From positions 14,917,272-14,981,271 of the forward strand of contig OY755042.1 of assembly GCA_963576565.1 (NCBI GenBank): a stretch of 64,000 bases of DNA, written 5' to 3'. Made by a program: the position numbers and the translations under genes. Origin of the DNA: Aspidapion aeneum. Its lineage: Eukaryota; Arthropoda; Insecta; Coleoptera; Brentidae. Positions 22,109-34,100 of the stretch are shown piece by piece (the stretch's first letter is position 1; each line of letters begins with the position of its first letter). The notes below the pieces were generated by a model that was not told the DNA's origin, ran no database searches, and saw only the letters and a list, made by a program, of their open reading frames with translations.

Positions 22109-22533
22109 GATCTGGCCTAAAAGACAAAAAAAAAATATTTATTTTATTTAGGAATCACAATGTTCAAAAATAGAAAATTTCGTTTAATTTTAACTGCCTT
22201 GGCGAGGTTCCGTTCTTTAATGATTTTGTCTTCTTTCGCGACCTTGAGTGCGTGGTGCAGATAAATATAGCTTGGCTTTATGTCTATAAAGTGCATTGTT
22301 AAAATGCTTTAATAATACCCCTTTAATAGACGTCAGTTTCACAGAATATTGTCAATTAATGTGAAGAATAAACGAACCGCAAACGAGTTAGCTGCATTTC
22401 GTTAGTCCAACGTTTATTTGCGATATTTTGTAGATAACGTTAACTATCAACATCGTCATCAATAATAGCTTTTTTGTAAAAAGCGAATGAGATAAGATAT
22501 TTTGTAAAAATTAATCCTTATCCGAAATATTTA

Positions 22534-22894
22534 CGCTTTGAGCTTAAGTATTGATCTTCTAAAGCCGGGCTCAAACGACTCGTGTACTTGGCAAATACAC
22601 AATTATTTGCGTACTTGGCAATTATACGCAAGTAACAATTATTCGCCAAGTACACGAGTCGTTTGATCCCGGCTTTAGAAGATCAATACCTATACCTCAA
22701 GCTCAAAGCGACAAGTATTGTATTGGCAAGTGTACGAATAATCGTGAGCCCTTTGACTCGGCTCATTTTTACCGACCACAAATGGAAAACCAACGAGTGA
22801 CAAATAATTGTACAAGTAACCCACTCACACGACATGGCAAGTATACGCAAGTAACAATTATTCGCCAAGTACACCGAGTCGTTTGATCCCGGCT
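22534..22894. repeat. Large hairpin element plus third partial copy
   Basis: The arms 22551-22592 and 22644-22685 are complementary at 41 of 42 positions (AAGCCGGGCTCAAACGACTC core). Weaker pairing continues outward to 22534 and 22710. A direct copy of the right arm and part of the loop follows at 22841-22894. Non-coding MITE-like structure. Confidence 0.7.
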
Positions 22895-22953
22895 TGAGTT
22901 ATGTGATGGCACATTTTTAATTAGTTTAAGTCTGTTTTATTGTTATTTAATGT

Positions 22954-23083
22954 CCGGTGTCCATGGAGCATATTATTCGCGCGGATTTATCTTTTCTTGG
23001 GCTGATTCGTTGATTAAAAAATTTGAGCCAATCAAAACCTGAAAAAAAAATCCGTGCGGATAATACGCTCTATGGACAGCCGG
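22954..23083. mobile_element. Foldback MITE, 130 bp
   Basis: CCGGTGTCCATGGAGCATAT at 22954 and about 15 further bases are complementary to 23048-23083 with several mismatches. The short loop is AT-rich. Non-coding. Confidence 0.6.
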
Positions 23084-23866
23084 CTGTAGTGAATAGATTA
23101 GTACTCTAGTCCCTTAAAGGCCTCCATGCACTTGCCATCTATCAAACTTATACCAAATAGAAGATGACGACTCAAACCACCACGACCTGTATATAAGGCG
23201 TAGAAACTTCTGAAGTAAAATTCAATATGGCGCTTCCTTAGGGCGATCGATTGTTTGTTTACGTTTGATGCGTTGACATATATATTATAATCTATAATCT
23301 TTGGTTGACATTTTTGAAGCGAAAAAAGTGGTTTCGATTGGATTTTTTATTCATTCATTCTTGTCGGTTTTGTGATTTTTCAGTGCTTAGTCATAGGGGT
23401 TGTAAAGGACCATTTGCTCATTTTTACAGTGCATTTATAGTGAATCTTGGGATTCTTGGGGTATTGTCGGATAATCATATAGTGTAGTGATACGATGATA
23501 GCCAGGGGAATACTGGGTTTAGGGTTTCCAGACCTCCCGATTTTTCACGATTTTCCCGCATTTGGACCTCTGTGTCTTTAGCTCCATTGTCCCGAAAACC
23601 TATATCTGGAAACTCTAAAAGTTTGGTTTATCCCAGCAAATAACTTAAAAATTTACTTACCATAAGCCAAAATAGAGTAACTTAAAAGAATTTTTGTGAA
23701 AAATGTGTTGTGTTTTACTTAGGAATGTTCCTAAAGGCATAAAATATGATCTTTATAGACAAACTTAGGAAAAACTGTGAAAATCAAGAAAGTTATAGTA
23801 CAATTTAGTTTAGGGTAAGTTAATGTAAGTTAATTTAATCTAATCTAAATTGCGAGACTGAACGAC
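23084..23866. other. No clear gene; possible promoter-like segment
   Basis: TATATAAGGCG near 23191 and a TTGACATTTTTGAAGCG stretch near 23304 could be remnants of the 5' region of the THAP gene at 24.19 kb. That is inference only. No reading frame is convincing. Confidence 0.2.
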
Positions 23867-24066
23867 CTTAAGTGATAGGCGCACCCAGGGGGGGGGGGAT
23901 CGAGGCCCGCCTCTCCAAAGCCTAAGATTTTTTAAAGATTTTTCACATATTTCAAGAATAAAAAGATAAAATAGCATAAAATATGACATCATGAGGTCTC
24001 GCCCCCCCCCCCCCAAGAAGCCTCGGCCCCCCAAGACATATTCCTGGGTGCGCTACTGCTTAAGTG
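23867..24066. mobile_element. hAT-type miniature element with target duplication CTTAAGTG
   Basis: The element at 23875-24058 has ends ATAGGCGCACCCAGG and CCTGGGTGCGCTACTG. CTTAAGTG is repeated at 23867-23874 and 24059-24066. The interior has G and C runs and the shared motif AATATGACATCATGAGGTC. Confidence 0.8.
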
Positions 24067-24191
24067 GATTCTTAGTTATCCAGTGGTTCTATTTTTTTTT
24101 TAAATTTGCTTATAATACCCTGTAATTGAGGTTATCTTATATAAATGCTGGTAAATTTATGGCTTAAAAAATTGTGTTCCTGTATTTAGAG

Positions 24192-24407
24192 ATGCCAGGT
24201 CGTTGCCCCGTTCCAAATTGCAAAACCAATTATAGTAATCAAGGAAAAAGTTACTCAATTTTTAAATTTCCTAAAGATGGAGAACTTGTCTAGAAATGGA
24301 TACATGCTATGGAAGATTTTGTCCCAAGCAATTGTGTGTTTTTTATCTTCCTAGCACGAGCAGCAATGCCTAGAGAAGGTATTATTTTCGACAATTTTTT
24401 TTTTTGA
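24192..24407 (+). pseudogene. THAP zinc-finger exon with in-frame stop
   Basis: The ATG at 24192 is preceded by an acceptor-like TGTATTTAG. The frame reads MPGRCPVPNCKTNYSNQGKS and continues to FKFPKDGELV, then TAG at 24291, and resumes KWIHAMEDFVPSNC in the same frame. A C-x4-C pair at the N-terminus, an F-x-FPKD box and a conserved Trp are the first half of a THAP (C2CH DNA-binding) domain. The terminal Cys-x2-His is not seen, so it would lie in a next exon. The stop makes it a pseudogene or a relic of a P-element-like transposase. It ends at TGA near 24405. Confidence 0.6.
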
Positions 24408-24435
24408 GATAACGCAGAAAATATGTTATGTATTC

Positions 24436-24638
24436 CGTGGCGGATCCAGTGGGGCGGCTTGAGGGGCTCGGGCACCCCCCCTCCAGACAATGATTATTTT
24501 ATAGAAAGGAAATATACCAAAATTTTTAATTTTATTAGCAAAAACATTACTTTTTACTCATTTTTTGTATATTCAAAAAATTCTCGGGGGAGGGGGGCAA
24601 GTGCCCCTAGTGCCCCCCCCCCCCTGGATCCGCTACTG
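24436..24638. mobile_element. hAT-type miniature element (duplication lost)
   Basis: Ends CGTGGCGGATCCAG and CTGGATCCGCTACTG are inverted. The element carries G and C runs next to both ends. The flanking 8-mers differ, so the duplication has decayed or the left end has changed. Confidence 0.65.
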
Positions 24639-25304
24639 CAGTGTGTCGTCATGTAGATGACAATATAGTGAAATTGGCATCTAGCTAGGCAATAAGTACC
24701 CAAGGAATTAACATATTAACTTGAAATTTGGCACAAATATACGCTTTGGTATACCTACTAAAGAATACCTTATTTTGGTACTTTTCTAAACTCACACGGT
24801 GTCCCATTTTCAACAATGTTACTCCGTAACTGTCTAATCAGTTTTTAATATTTGTATTTGTTTTTTGATTATTGAAGATTTTTCGGAAATTATAAAAAAA
24901 AATTACAATCTAAAGTACAGCAAACATTTTTGACTTTTAATTTTTTTTAAATTCTACATGGCCAAAACAGTTCAAAATATTGTTTAAAAAAGTACTAGTT
25001 AAGTTTAAGGGCAAGATATTTAAAAAAAACATGCAGGCACTCAAATCATTAAATCTGAAGAAGGCCAAGTCGCGTACACGATGAAACTTGCACAGTTTAA
25101 TTTTCTTAACTCTTCTACGAAAAAAAAGCGAAGGAAGTCAACAAAAATGTTTTAAATTGTAGTCGCATTATTTTAAAGAAAAAATCCGCAATATAATATA
25201 CAAATGCACAACAAAAGTTGCTACTTTTTTCATTTGTCTCGCAGTTTAAGGTAAGTACGTGTTCTTGCTAAACATTAGAAGTATTACGTAAATAATTATA
25301 TTGA
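24639..25304. other. No recognisable feature
   Basis: AT-rich DNA. No gene or repeat recognised. Confidence 0.35.
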
Positions 25305-25619
25305 CGAATCAGCAGTGGCGGATCCAGGGGAGCAAAGGGAAACCAGCACCGCCCCCCCCCATCTCTCTGACATAAAACTTTTTTTAGTTGAAGGGAAGAA
25401 AATGCCATTGAATCAACGGCGAGATTGAACAAAATTTACCCCAAACATCACTTATTTAATTTTTTTTCTAAAAAATACTGAGTATTTTAAAAATTTTCGC
25501 CTGCGCCGCATTTTGTCAACTATGAGTTGAGTGAGCACGCAAACCAAGAATCATTTTGGTTTTTGCTTCCTCCTTGGCCCCTCCCCCCTGGAAATCCTGG
25601 ATCCACCACTGCGAATCAG
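25305..25619. mobile_element. hAT-type miniature element with target duplication CGAATCAG
   Basis: The element at 25313-25611 has ends CAGTGGCGGATCCAGG and CCTGGATCCACCACTG. CGAATCAG occurs at 25305-25312 and 25612-25619. Non-coding, 299 bp. Confidence 0.85.
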
Positions 25620-25722
25620 TAAGCTTTGCGCCTAGTGCGTTTGGCTAGGTCTTAAAATCTTATTTGATAATAAATTTCCGTACATAATACTAAATGCAGA
25701 TTCCAATATTACCTTTTATAAC

Positions 25723-25970
25723 TGGACGGTGTTATGCAACAACCGATTAAGCCACAATTGGGAGGTTTGGGATAGATCACTGTTGCGATTTTCTTAGAGC
25801 GGCAATAACGGTTTGTGGCTTAGTAATACTAATCACAGATGGCGCAATTCTTTGGTTGTGGGTTAAATCATTTTTGCGTATCGTTCTATAACTAATTTTG
25901 AACGTTTTTCAACACAAAAGATAATTTTTCAGAGGTTGTGGCTTAAACGGTTGTTGCATAACACCGTCCA
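25723..25970. mobile_element. MITE with ~34-bp inverted termini
   Basis: TGGACGGTGTTATGCAACAA at 25723 and AAGCCACAA further in are complementary to 25935-25970. The 248-bp interior is non-coding. Target duplication not obvious. Confidence 0.7.
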
Positions 25971-27110
25971 ACTAATCTGTCACATTTTATCCCAATTTTG
26001 ACAAAAGGGACACTTTTGTCTAAAACAAGGGATCAAAAGTGCACTTGTTATACCTCAAGTGTGAAATAGTGCATTAATTTATCCAGGGAGTTAAATGGCA
26101 CATTTTTATGCCGAGGCGAAAAATTTATAGTCCAGGCATAAAAAGTCACGTGGTAGAGATACCATTTCTTACACTTTAGGGACTAAAAACGTATTTTAGG
26201 TCCTCACTTTTTATTTTCTGACCCAAATTTTATTTTAGTCCGTGGATTTATTTTGGTCTCTGAAAGAGGAGCTAAAATTCGTGTTTAGTCTCCGAAGTGT
26301 AAAAAAAAATGTTGTTTTCGGCTCTCAACTAGTACAAGTTTAGGAATTTTACAAACGTAAAAGGCAAAAATTTTGCTTCAAAAATCGGCAAAAACTGAAA
26401 AATTAAATAGTACTGATTTAGTAGAGTAAATTTTTTAAATAAAGCTGCAAAAAGGGTATATATTTTTTAAATTTGGCATAGCAGTACCTAACACTAAAAG
26501 CTAAATTTTCATTCAAGGATCCCCGATTTTCCTCAGGCCTCACAATACAATAACCAACTTGTTATTTAAAAAGAAAATGGCGGAGAAACTTTGGAAAATA
26601 TTAATCATAACAAAAATATTTCATGTTAAAAAAAAGTATAGTATAGTAAGGTAAAAGTTCTAAATAGTTTCGAAATGTTTTTTTACACTTTATTACGACG
26701 TCGATGCCTGGAGGACAGTTGTTTTTTAAAGTGTTGATGGTTTCTTTCATTTATGTAATGGTTGTTGGCTCCAGAATTATGCTTTCCCTAACATCCTTCT
26801 TGAAATGGGTGTATGGAAAATTTAAATTTCTGCGCGCATAATGTGCAGGCGAAAAAAGCCTCTTTTGGGCACGCAAGTACGAAAACAATATTTTGGTCGA
26901 GATCATTTTTTAAGCGCGAGATGTGGGAGTTCTTAAATGTTAGTCAGTTTTTAATGCAAGACACTTTTTTTTCGGACTTTGGTAATATTTTTAAACCCAC
27001 AGATTATTTTAATTTATTATAGGTCAACTATACACGGTGTTTTTTGTTTTTGGAAAAACCCTCGAACACGTCGATTTTTTTAGTGTGGGCTAGAACTTTG
27101 CTACTACTAT
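25971..27110. other. No gene; holds a dispersed repeat copy
   Basis: AT-rich DNA. The segment about 26455-26580 is the reverse complement of a repeat also seen at about 28690-28740 and 38815-39040. It contains the uninterrupted site TACCTAACACT (26485-26495) referred to under the hairpin insertion at 38.9 kb. Confidence 0.5.
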
Positions 27111-27116
27111 GTCGGT

Positions 27117-28250
27117 TTAGAACGATTTTCTACGTTGTCCGACGTCTATTCTCCACTTTGCTCGATTCTGACAATCATCTTCTGTCAGGTCTTTTTGACT
27201 CATTGATCTTTGGATCAACTGTTGCCATTCCAGTTTAGGACGCCCACTTTTTCTGCGCGGTATTGGTTGCCATTCTAGGACCTGCTTTGGTAATCTTTCA
27301 TCGTTGTACATGACCGTACCATACCAGTTGTCTTTTAGGGATGTCATCCGTTATGCTTCCTTCGATTCCCATTCTTTCTTTTATGATCTTATTTATTATA
27401 TGATCTGTTCTAGATATTCTTATTGATCTTCTTATTGCTTCCATTTCAACACTTTTCATTTTTGTTTTGTATTTTTCTGTTATGCGACAAGTCTCTATTC
27501 CATACAACAGCGTGCTTTTCACCATTGTTTCACATATGTTAAATTTTACATTCTTTTTTATCTCTCTGCTCCATAAAATACTGTTAAGACATTCAATAAC
27601 CTTTTTTGCTTTTACTATTCTTTTTTCTAGTTCTTTACAGTCTGTTCTTGTCTTATCAAATATGATACCCAAGTATACATACTCATTGCATGGAGATATT
27701 GCTTGTCCATTGTCTAGTTCTAAATCACTAGATTTGATTCCAATACCCCCACTTTTGGTATTCTTCCGTTAGCTTCTCATCCTATACTCCATGTCTTCTT
27801 TATCATTAACTACAATTGCTTGGTCGTTAGCCAACTGTAGTGTGTATATGGTAAATTGGTCCTTAAGTTGTATTCCCATGCCGTGTACTTTACGTTTCCA
27901 GTTTTTTAGAGCAGTAACTGCGATATATATTTTCAAAAGAGTTGGAGAGATACTACATTCCTGCCTTAAGCCTTTCGTTACCAGGAATTCTTTTCAATCG
28001 ATTTCCAATTTTAATTTTAGATGTTGACCCTTTGTATAGTTCTTTTAACACTGTCCATAATTTTTAGACTGGAACGGTATCATACGCTTTTTGTAGGTCT
28101 ACAAAGGTAACATGAGTCTCTATTTTTCTGGCATTCCTTTTCTCAATTACTTGTTTAAGATAAAAAAACATTATCACTACAAGATCTGTACGAAACGCAC
28201 TATGGTCTTCTTCACGTTCCTGAAAATCATTCTCTATTAGATAAAAATAA
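27117..28250 (-). pseudogene. Dead endonuclease/reverse-transcriptase element (non-LTR)
   Basis: Reading the minus strand from 28250 down: RT motif A as VDLQKAYDTVP near 28100; GLRQECSISPTLLKIYI near 27940; QLANDQAIVV near 27820 where the catalytic FADD is changed to LAND; then YLGIIFDKTRTDCKELEKRI and the post-RT region in frame 27672-27298, ending HVQR. An overlapping second frame 27347-27117 gives PRRKSGRPKLEWQQLI and VGQRRKSF. This order is that of insect endonuclease/RT elements of LINE type. Stops and at least two frameshifts plus the lost Asp make it inactive. The 5' part is missing. Confidence 0.85.
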
Positions 28251-28835
28251 TCTTGTCATCAAAAGACAAATTTTTACACACAAATATAGAGCGATTTCAA
28301 AAATTCTTTCTGCACATGCCTTAAGATTTGTTCCACACCATTTTACTAGTTCCCTCTTCCCTCTCTCCTCCCCCACCATCACTCAATGAAAGGTAACACT
28401 GTTCGCGTCCGAAGAAAATCTACACGTACTTTTTGGGTAAAGCTAAATTAATGGTAAATGCATAGTGCTTTTTATAAGGCTGAATAAGAATTAAACCTAA
28501 AAGTTGGAAAAAAATTGCGTACAAATTTACCAAATAAACTGATTCATGAAAATATAAAACTGTATAATTTCGTAAGTGCGCTTTGGACATCAAAACTAAA
28601 AGTTGAAGCATGTCGTACAATATATGTAAACCTATCAATTTTGTACTCAACTACGACTATTATTTACAACTAAATTTAGCAGTTGTTTGTAATTTAGCTT
28701 TTAGTGTTAGGTACTGCTATGCCAAATTTAAATTTTTTTATTTAATTTTTTGTTATTTCAAAAGTAATATAAAATATTTCTGGACCGAAAATGGAGAGCC
28801 TTTTAGCAGATTTTCTGCCTTTAATATTACATATT
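28251..28835. other. No gene; second copy of the 26.5 kb dispersed repeat
   Basis: Includes AGTGTTAGGTA at 28703-28713, an uninterrupted homologue of the site at 38.9 kb. No gene recognised. Confidence 0.4.
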
Positions 28836-29044
28836 CAGTGGCGTATGCAGAAATTAATCCTGGGTGGGGTTTAAGTGCGGATCGATATGCAGAGATGGAT
28901 CCTGGTGGGGGCTTGATGCATAGATAGGCAGATAGATAGATTGTAATCTTGATTTTTGGAGAAAATTCATGTTTTAGGGATCAATATATAGGTGGCCATG
29001 GGAGGCTTCAGCCCCTAAGGCCCCTTCCACTGCGCACGCCACTG
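28836..29044. mobile_element. hAT-like miniature element (no duplication seen)
   Basis: Begins CAGTGGCGTATGCAG and ends TGCGCACGCCACTG, inverted to each other. The flanking 8-mers TACATATT and GAACTAGT do not match. Two short GGTGGGG(T/C)TT direct repeats lie inside. Confidence 0.6.
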
Positions 29045-29900
29045 GAACTAGTTCAGTGTATTTTTTATTCTCAGTCTGAGAAGATATATTTATTTGTGTT
29101 TTTTATACAAGAATAAATTTCTTCGATCTCTCTTCTCCTTTGCATATGTACATTTTTTTAATTAGCATGTTAATGACCCGATATTTAAATAGATCGTGTT
29201 TTTAATCTCACTTCTGTCATTAGTTTTAAACTAAGTACCTAGGTATTCCAAACTTGATTCATTTTTATTGCTTTTTACTTTATATTCTACTATTTAATAT
29301 TATTTCACCCACGACACGCATACAAAAAATAGTAGTGTCCTCCTTGCGCGAACGTTGAGATTTCTATGTCGTCCATGTTTACATTTAAAGACGTCACTTC
29401 TGGCAGCCTATAGTCCATTAATTTATTACTGAGAAACGATGAACCATTGAAATGTTATGTCACTGAATTTCCTTAAAAGGACTTAACGTAGGCAAAGTCC
29501 TCTGTTCTGCAGTTTAAGTGGATACCATTTTTATGAAAATGATACCCCTACCTATTAAAAACTTTACCATCAAAAGATATAAATTAATTTGGCCCACAAA
29601 ATTTGTTTTAACCCTTTCAAGCCATGCGTGGTGGCTGCCTAAACTATCACCAGACGTAATTATCGATCGGTTTTAATGGACTAGGCCATGCAGTGTGGTT
29701 CAATAAATAGCAGTGATTTATACCGTGGTTTGATGGAGAGTCCTCAAACAACGTTTATATCAATGGAATACTTCTTTTTTTTATGAATATTGTTATTATA
29801 GACTAAAAAAAGGTATAATTAATGTATAACAATTGATTAAATTAATAATGAAATCAAAGAAATAAATAAAATTGTAAAACTAAAAAAGGAAAAAAAGGAA
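29045..29900. other. No recognisable feature
   Basis: AT-rich DNA without a visible gene. Confidence 0.35.
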
Positions 29901-29903
29901 ACA

Positions 29904-30109
29904 TCAACAATAAAAAATTTCCTCTAAACCAGTATCGTCTTGGATTGTTCCAAGAATTGAAGCTGCGTTGCCACGTTGAATTGCAAGACCTATTTGTTGT
30001 TTAATGAAGCAATTTGCATTTTTATTGTTTATTAATTTTGATAATTTTTGAACAAAAGAATTAGCTTCTTCACCCCAGGGCCCCAATGTTTCGACACTAA
30101 AGAGTACTT
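29904..30109 (-). pseudogene. Fragment of a retroelement-type polyprotein C-terminus
   Basis: A minus-strand frame begins after a stop near 30109 with TKVLFSVETLGPWGEEANSF and ends at a stop at 29904. The segment GLAIQRGNAASILGT is a motif I associate with the C-terminal part of polyproteins of animal retroelements, but I cannot name the clade. Only about 67 residues remain. It is an isolated relic. Confidence 0.5.
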
Positions 30110-31113
30110 TAGTTTAGATTAAATAAAAACGATTCCAACCACTAAACAGATATTTATGTTTTTTGTTTAATTGTTGTGTAAAACATGCCAACCACTTCAG
30201 ATCCATCAGTTTCTCCTCGTTTTTGTTAGAAACGATGGAAATGATATTCGACGTGTATATCATGAAGAAACCCTTAATGGTTCCTAAAAGCAAATCGCAA
30301 CAAGCATTTTATGAAATTTTTTATATACAGGATGTAATTTTAATGATGCACCAAAATATAAGGGATAGTGGGAAAGGTCAAATTAGACGACAAGTTCAAA
30401 TAACCCTATGTCAAAAGATTTATGTTTTCAAATTATAGCAATTATCTAGTTTCAAGAGTGGGGGAACACTGTTAATTTAAAAAATGACAAATTTGACAGT
30501 GTAAAATAAATTTGTGATTCATTATATTAAAAAAAATGTAATCTAACTAACCGAACCGAGCCCCTCGGCCATACCAATATAAATTAACACATATGGCATT
30601 ACCGGCAATACAAGTACAAATTTCGGATCAGCTGTTATTCCCTGGATCCAGAATTTTTGAAGTTGCTTTTTAATATTTTAAAGCTAGTTTTACACTTTTA
30701 ACAAAGTGGCATAAGGAACATTCACAAATTAAGTATCACAAAAATTCAGGATATTTGAAATTTTCCGCTTTGTAACACATAAAAAAAAAAAACATACTAA
30801 ATAAACATTTAGTGTAACGAGAGTCGATAGCCCTCCTCTCACCCTCTTAAGCTTTACATAATTAAAAAATGTTTACATAATATGAGCAAAGCTGTACCAA
30901 CTTACATAGTTCTCTTGAACACTGACTTTATGAAACTTGCTTAAAATGTAAAAATAAAACTAAGAATAATCAAGATCCCGATTAGTAGCAAAAATTTTGC
31001 ACAGGTTCTTCTGTAATCCATATTTATGTTGGTCCAGTCAGGCCTTATTGGTCCCAGTCAGGTATAAAGTTATAAAAAAAAGTCTAAAGTCTAAAAAAAC
31101 CTAACCAAACCTT
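30110..31113. other. No recognisable feature
   Basis: AT-rich DNA; the open frame at 30163-30438 shows no motif. Confidence 0.35.
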
Positions 31114-31405
31114 AACAACAGTATTTACTAAAGGGTCTAAAATGCTAAGTAGCCGTAATCGGGCCCGATTAGCCACGAAACTTGTTTGATTTTTATATAT
31201 AAAGTTAATTTGAATTTATATGAGATGAAACTCATTGAGAAATGCTTATCATCATATTGCACATTAGGGTGAACCAAATCATTGCAGTTATTTGACCTGT
31301 GAGTATTAAAAAAATACACTTAAACCGGTCGGTATCAAGTCTATAGACTTGATACTTAAACTCGGTCTAAAATGCTAAGTTTTAAGCTCTTAGTAAATAC
31401 TGGTG
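31114..31405. mobile_element. MITE R6, short copy
   Basis: The left end CAGTATTTACTAAAGGG (from about 31117) and right end TTAGTAAATACTGGTGT are inverted. The right half, including a perfect 24-bp palindrome at 31332-31355 (GTATCAAGTCTA and its complement), is almost identical to 38410-38625. Non-coding deletion derivative of the 37.7 kb copy. Confidence 0.75.
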
Positions 31406-32020
31406 TAAAAGTACTGCCTTATGGTTCTTCGCAGGTGAATCTTACTTAATTTACCCTCCCTGTGTGGTTTTAACCAGGAGTCATGGGAGCCCACAGAGGG
31501 GGGGGCTCGGGGCCCCTTTACATTAGTAAGGTAACATAATTAATGATCTCCTGAGCGCATGTAATTTCTATAGATCAGCAGAGACAAAATAAACTAATAA
31601 GAAAAATCCCAAAGGATTAAAATCCAAGCGGAGATTTTCCATAATATTTTTAATAAATAGCCGTCATATGGACAAAATATAAGTGATTTCCGTTTCGTTC
31701 AATCAAAAGCTAATGCAGGCTAAGGTCTCATCATTTTTTTCCTTCTTTTTTGTAAAAAGGCTAACGGCATTATTTCGGTTTAGCAACATCAAAGATTTTA
31801 GATTAGCGTTCGTACCATAGTAATTTCCTATTCGACAAAAAGTTGTTTTTCCACCTGCGAAAAAAATGATGACAGACACGTAGTACTGCTTTGATGAGTA
31901 AAAAGATATCTGCCTCACAGATCCGTACCCACTACTAGTATGAAGTTTCAGACAAAAGATATAGTTTTTGTACGTATCACCTAACAAACGTGGTTTTTGG
32001 TCGTGCCAAATTTAGGCCCG
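31406..32020. other. No recognisable gene
   Basis: AT-rich DNA with a short GGGGGGGGCTCGGGGCCCC tract near 31500 that may be a hAT-like relic. Confidence 0.3.
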
Positions 32021-32033
32021 ATAACAGGGACGT

Positions 32034-32220
32034 ATTCGAATAAAACCTAAACTTATTTTAAAATCGGCCGTATTGCGACAGATTTACATATAAAAAGCAG
32101 CTGTTTTCTTTTAAAATTCGACCTGAACCAACTAACATTTATAGTAGCGGCTACATGCTCCAAAGACTTTGCTACTATCTTATGGTGGTAGAAATGTGGT
32201 GACCCCAACAAAAATTCGGC
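32034..32220 (+). repeat. LTR fragment with primer-binding-like site
   Basis: 32034-32130 matches the LTR-like fragment at 7.13 kb, including ACATATAAAAAGCAG (TATA box). TGGTGACCCCAAC at 32197-32209 follows and resembles the start of a tRNA-Trp primer-binding site (TGGTGACCCCGACG as I recall it). Together they look like the 5' LTR end and PBS of a dead LTR element. The downstream DNA to about 32.9 kb has no readable gag. Confidence 0.45.
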
Positions 32221-33160
32221 ACTTTTTAGTTCTGTTTACTATCCAGTATCACGAAAAAGTAGAGCTTTCGTAAAAACGACCCTCTAAACTACTTCTTAGG
32301 ATTGTTACTTAATAGTCTATTCTAGTAGTCTTCCCTACCACGATAGGACGTTGCCAAAGTTGTACTTTCTTTTTAGTCGTTATTTCGTAGTCGCAGTGAC
32401 TTTTCTATGTTACTTAATTACCAGTAGAAAGTTAAGCTTCATTGAAGTCGCAAACAAGTTTATCCGACAACTACATTATAATTTTAATTATTACCACAAA
32501 AGTTGGTGTCATCATAGTAACATCTGAAGTAATAATGTAGAGAAAATAACTTTTTGCAACTTGAAAGCCGTAAATACTTTGACTTTTTTTTGGGTTGATC
32601 CTTTAAAGTAGATACTACCTCCTGTTTCTACTTTGGAAACGTAGACTTTTTGCAGTCGTATTTTGGTCGCGCTCATCCTTAACCCTACTTTTGTAGCTCC
32701 TTTTATCAATAAGAAGTAGTTTTTCATTTCACAATCTAGAAATGTTCAACCTCTTTTTTAATTATAGTAACAAATATTAAAATCAGAATAAAAAGAAAGA
32801 AAACATAGGAAAAAGTGTTTAACTCGGTCTTTTTCTACTTTGGAAACGTAAAAAAGCATTTATTTTTAGGTAGACCATTTTCGCAATGAAGCACTATCAG
32901 TACCATATACCAGTTCCGTATTTTCTTTCTTTTTATCCTAATTGAAATACAACTTCACATGCATACCATCCAACATTTAAAAAATATTAATTAAAGATGC
33001 TTTTACTGCCCAGTGCTCAATGCTATAGAAAGCCTTTTCAAAGTCTATAAACGCAATATATAGTAAAATGTTTCATTCGTTGACTCGAATGATTAACCGG
33101 TAATTTTTTTTTATGTTTGAAAGTTAATGTGAATATCGTTCTACAAATCATATGCTTGGT
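32221..33160. other. No recognisable gene
   Basis: AT-rich DNA with short direct repeats (TTTCTACTTTGGAAACGTA near 32626 and 32832). It might be decayed internal sequence of the LTR element. Confidence 0.3.
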
Positions 33161-33174
33161 TTGATCAGTCCGAT

Positions 33175-34100
33175 GCACGAAGCATGTCAGCCTGTACACT
33201 CTGTTAAGAATCACTTTCAAGTATTTTTGAGGAGGAAAAAGTTAGTCGTCTTGGTCAAATAAAGCTATGTACGAAAATTTTGTCTGTTAGTAATTACTTA
33301 AAAAATGGACCGGTGTACTGTAGACTATTTGAGTTTGATGATATTTAATATTTTTGCAACTTTTCTAAAGATTTTCATAGGTCACTTTTGTCAAATTTGA
33401 AGGCAACTTGACTAAGTACTTAAATCAATATGCAATAAAAAATAATATATTTCTTATTGCACCATTACGATGTTTTTTATTACCCCACGATAGTCAAAAC
33501 GAAATGGTAATAAGAAACATTTCCATTCTGAACTACTTGCTTCTGAAAAGCAAAATGTAAAACAATACATAGAGAGTCTTACATTTGACAACAAACTTAA
33601 GTAGGTATTAAAATAGAAAAATAAATTGCTTCCTTTAGACAAAAAAACAAAATTATTTGAAATGCTTTGCTTGTGAAAAATATGTTTATAAAAAAACAAA
33701 TGTGCTAAAACTTTATTAATATTTTAGTAGAATAATTTCAAAGGTTTTTTTCAGATATATCAAAAGACAAAAGACAAACTGCAAGAGTAAAAATGGGTTT
33801 CGCCAGAGACTGCTGAGTCTTCTTCCATCTGTCCCTGCTTCCGCTCAACCGAACCGAACCGAACCGAACCGTGCGCTCAACACTGCTGTGACCTGTGCAG
33901 CCAGCGCTACCAAGTGACGTGAAATTTAATAGAACCTCGCTAAAAGACAATCGCGCACGTTCTACGTACGTCAAAATACCTGATGTTAACCGTCCGTGAG
34001 TTTGCGGCGTTCCATGGAAGCCGCTAACGATATGTGTTGTTCAAATGTCAACAGTGTCAAGTTTCGGTAGTCGTCGGCCGTTTTTGGCATGACCAAAAAC
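33175..34100 (+). repeat. Repeat block R5, copy 1
   Basis: 33175-33470 matches 35690-35960, and 33860-34100 matches 36240-36440, in the same order and orientation at roughly 70-80% by eye. A further inverted copy of the first part lies at 35130-35460. The block also holds (CCGAA)n at 33847-33871 and a GTTAACCGTCCGTG segment. No protein is apparent. Confidence 0.6.

Noticed and set aside
32221..32860. gag coding region behind the primer-binding-like site
   Set aside because: No frame of useful length and no motif; the sequence is left unassigned.
33847..33871. (CCGAA)n run, and a degenerate TTCGG-rich stretch near 8668-8700, as telomeric repeat
   Set aside because: Insect telomeres are TTAGG or TCAGG; this run is short, has a different sequence and lies inside a dispersed repeat.
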